Below, in pieces: positions 62,245 through 64,000 of a stretch of DNA of 64,000 nucleotides. The DNA is from Bifidobacterium dentium JCM 1195 = DSM 20436 (GTDB lineage: Bacteria; Actinomycetota; Actinomycetes; Actinomycetales; Bifidobacteriaceae): positions 2,480,001-2,544,000 of the forward strand of contig NZ_AP012326.1 in the NCBI RefSeq assembly GCF_001042595.1, read 5' to 3'. Under the pieces are notes generated by a model. It saw nothing but the letters and a program-made list of their open reading frames with translations. It was not told where the DNA came from and ran no database searches. Within the stretch, counting starts at the first letter, position 1. Every line of letters starts with the position of its first letter. The position numbers were made by a program, and so were the translations under genes.

Positions 62245-64000
62245 TCACTTTCCCGTCGCGGTTTCGGATTCGACCTTGACCGTTTCCCGCGCATTCTTGC
62301 CTCGACGTCCGGAACGCCACATCATGCAGGCGCAGCCAAGCGTCATCAACGCAAACGCCGCATCCACACCGAAGATCGCGTAACGCCACCAAGGGGTGAC
62401 TTTGACCACTTTGGCGTTGGCATCCAACCCGTTGATCAGGCTGGTACGAGTCAGCGCATAGTGGAAGTTCTTCATTGAGGTGCGCAGATAGCCGAGCATA
62501 TCGCCGTCGTCATTGTCTTCGATCTGCTTCTTGATGCCTGCGGCCGCGGTATTGCCCGGATCGATGCAGTAGGTGGTCACGCCTGCCGCCAATGATGACG
62601 GGAAATGCGACTTGTAGGAGCCGCCGGCCACGCCGTCGGTTTCGATCATGCCCTTAAAGCCCCATTCGTTGCGGATCACCTGAGTGGTCAGCGCGGTGCT
62701 GGCTGAGGACCAGACCACACCGAGCCTGTTGAACGACATCATCAAAGCGGTGGCGTTCTCGTTGCTGACGATGCCTTCCACGCCCTTGAGCGCACCCTCG
62801 CGGAATGCCTGCTCGTTGAAGAACATGTTCAGACCTTCGCGATACAGCTCCTGATCATTGCCTGCAACATGCTTGACACCCTGTGCGAAGCCTTTCTTCT
62901 GAGCAGCTGAAAGTTCCACGAGGTTGTCAAGGTAGACCATGATGCTGTCTTCGGACCAGTATTCGCCATTGCGCCCGCCGAACGGAGTGCGGTGCAGATT
63001 GCCGCCACCACCCCATCCGACCGGGGTCTTGGCATACAGGGCTTCCTCACCGACCAGTTCGCCACGACGTTGCATGCATCCGTAATCCCAAGTGCTGGCG
63101 AGCACATTGGTCGCCGGATACAGGGTGACGTCACGGGCGTCACCGTACTCTTTGGCGTAGGTATTGCCGCCGACGCTGGCGGTACCGTCACCAGCCGCAT
63201 ACGCCGGTCGGTTCACGGAAGCCGCTTCGGCCGTGCCGAACAAATCGGAAAGCTGGGTGGTCATCTCATCGATGGTCATTTCGTCAAGATATTTGTTCCA
63301 GGTCTCGTCATCGTTGTAATCGACGTCTTTCATCATCACGAACGTCAGACCATTGTCGGCTCCCTGCGTGTAGTCGCTGACGGACTTGGAATCCTTGGAC
63401 TGCCGATACAGATCACCCTTAAGCAGTTCGATCATCTTGCCGGTAGCGGTCATCTTGACCGGTTCGGTCGGGAAGGTGCCTTTCCAATCGGAACGGGTCA
63501 GATAGGTGACGGCACCATCCTTCCAATAGTTCGCGTCGGCATCCTCGAACCGGTTGGTGACCCGTTCGCCCGCATCGGATTTGGCATAGGTCTTGGTGTC
63601 GACGTCGTCATACGACCACCGGTAGGTTTTGGCCGCATCCCCTTCCACCGGCTTGCCATCGAAGTCGGTCATACCAGTGGCGTTTTCGGCCGCAAGTACA
63701 TTATTCAAAGCATCATGCGCATTGTCGCCAATGGTGAAATAGTAGTCACCGGCGCTCAGAATATAGCCCTTGGCCTTGGTATAGTCATAGCTGGCCAACA
63801 GGTAGCGGTCCACCGTAACGTCCACGGTTTCGGAAGCACCCGGCTGCAATGTCTTGGTACGGCCTTGGCCGGCAAGCTGGATGGCGGATTTCTCGACCAG
63901 ATTCTTCCGCTCATATTCGCCATACGGGGTCTGCGCATACAGTTCCACTACAGAGGCACCCGCAATATCACCGGTGTTCTTCACCGTTACCTTGGCGGTG
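62245..64000 (-). CDS. Membrane-anchored GH3 beta-glycosidase with swapped domain order (5' end outside window)
   Basis: 585 codons are in the window and the frame continues past its edge. Seen first is an Fn3-like end of the GH3 C-terminal half (VTVKNTGDIAGASVVELYAQ), then, after NNVLAAENATGM and a linker, the GH3 barrel: YPATNVLASTWD, GVKHVAGNDQELYREGLNMF and GMIETDGV, whose Asp is the likely nucleophile. In ordinary GH3 enzymes the barrel comes first, so this one has reversed order. It ends in a membrane helix (YAIFGVDAAFALMTLGCACMMW) and RRGKNARE. A signal peptide may lie outside the window. GH3 members act on beta-glucosides or beta-xylosides among others. Confidence 0.88.
   Translation of the reverse strand, partial: TAKVTVKNTGDIAGASVVELYAQTPYGEYERKNLVEKSAIQLAGQGRTKTLQPGASETVDVTVDRYLLASYDYTKAKGYILSAGDYYFTIGDNAHDALNNVLAAENATGMTDFDGKPVEGDAAKTYRWSYDDVDTKTYAKSDAGERVTNRFEDADANYWKDGAVTYLTRSDWKGTFPTEPVKMTATGKMIELLKGDLYRQSKDSKSVSDYTQGADNGLTFVMMKDVDYNDDETWNKYLDEMTIDEMTTQLSDLFGTAEAASVNRPAYAAGDGTASVGGNTYAKEYGDARDVTLYPATNVLASTWDYGCMQRRGELVGEEALYAKTPVGWGGGGNLHRTPFGGRNGEYWSEDSIMVYLDNLVELSAAQKKGFAQGVKHVAGNDQELYREGLNMFFNEQAFREGALKGVEGIVSNENATALMMSFNRLGVVWSSASTALTTQVIRNEWGFKGMIETDGVAGGSYKSHFPSSLAAGVTTYCIDPGNTAAAGIKKQIEDNDDGDMLGYLRTSMKNFHYALTRTSLINGLDANAKVVKVTPWWRYAIFGVDAAFALMTLGCACMMWRSGRRGKNARETVKVESETATGK

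Overview
The window is a high-GC actinobacterial chromosome segment that reads as a Bifidobacterium of the adolescentis/dentium type. The reasons are the hspR-dnaJ-grpE-dnaK locus with tandem HAIR operators, many LacI regulators paired with ATPase-less sugar ABC transporters, abundant GH13/GH31/GH2/GH3/GH32 enzymes, and a four-gene sortase-dependent pilus locus. The GH172 protein carries glutamates at 270 and 291, the positions I recall as catalytic in the B. dentium difructose dianhydride I enzyme. Species assignment stays an inference.

Layout. 1-2160: truncated LacI regulator, a gene-poor stretch with a nested stem-loop, a DedA protein and tRNA-Ala(CGC). 2300-3740: AAA+ ATPase of the DUF4143 type behind unusual repeats. 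3878-11200: minus-strand operon of solute-binding protein, two permeases, GH172, GH32 and a LacI regulator, with two palindromic operators upstream; it looks like a complete uptake and degradation route for fructose-containing oligosaccharides. 11325-12500: HAD phosphatase and a small HTH protein. 12753-16902: DnaK chaperone operon. 17254-19314: secreted, probably wall-anchored alkaline phosphatase. 19591-26696: GH31 enzyme with its own ABC transporter and a divergent LacI gene. 26775-27689: TauE-type permease. 27773-36064: pilus locus (class C sortase, minor pilin, frameshifted major pilin, very large tip adhesin with a G9 tract upstream). 36720-39505: LacI, TraX-like and HAD genes. 39534-51557: maltodextrin/starch region (pullulanase, MalEFG-like transporter, two GH13 enzymes, MalQ). 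51686-56973: DUF624 protein, a further ABC transporter and its LacI gene. 57512-58725: phosphatase and DUF4235 protein. 58734-64000: GtrA-like protein, GH2, small membrane protein and the C-terminal part of a domain-swapped, membrane-anchored GH3 enzyme.

The genes combine into import of di- and oligosaccharides by substrate-specific binding proteins and permeases (no ATPase subunit is encoded here, so a shared one must exist elsewhere), intracellular hydrolysis, and LacI control. Stem-loops follow the binding-protein gene in all four ABC loci. The most interesting items are the GH172/GH32 operon, the possibly phase-variable pilus with a starch-binding-like module in its tip, the in-frame duplicated repeat before the DUF4143 ATPase, a 50-bp perfect palindrome between malQ and the alpha-glucosidase gene, and the GH3-TM-GH2-GtrA operon.
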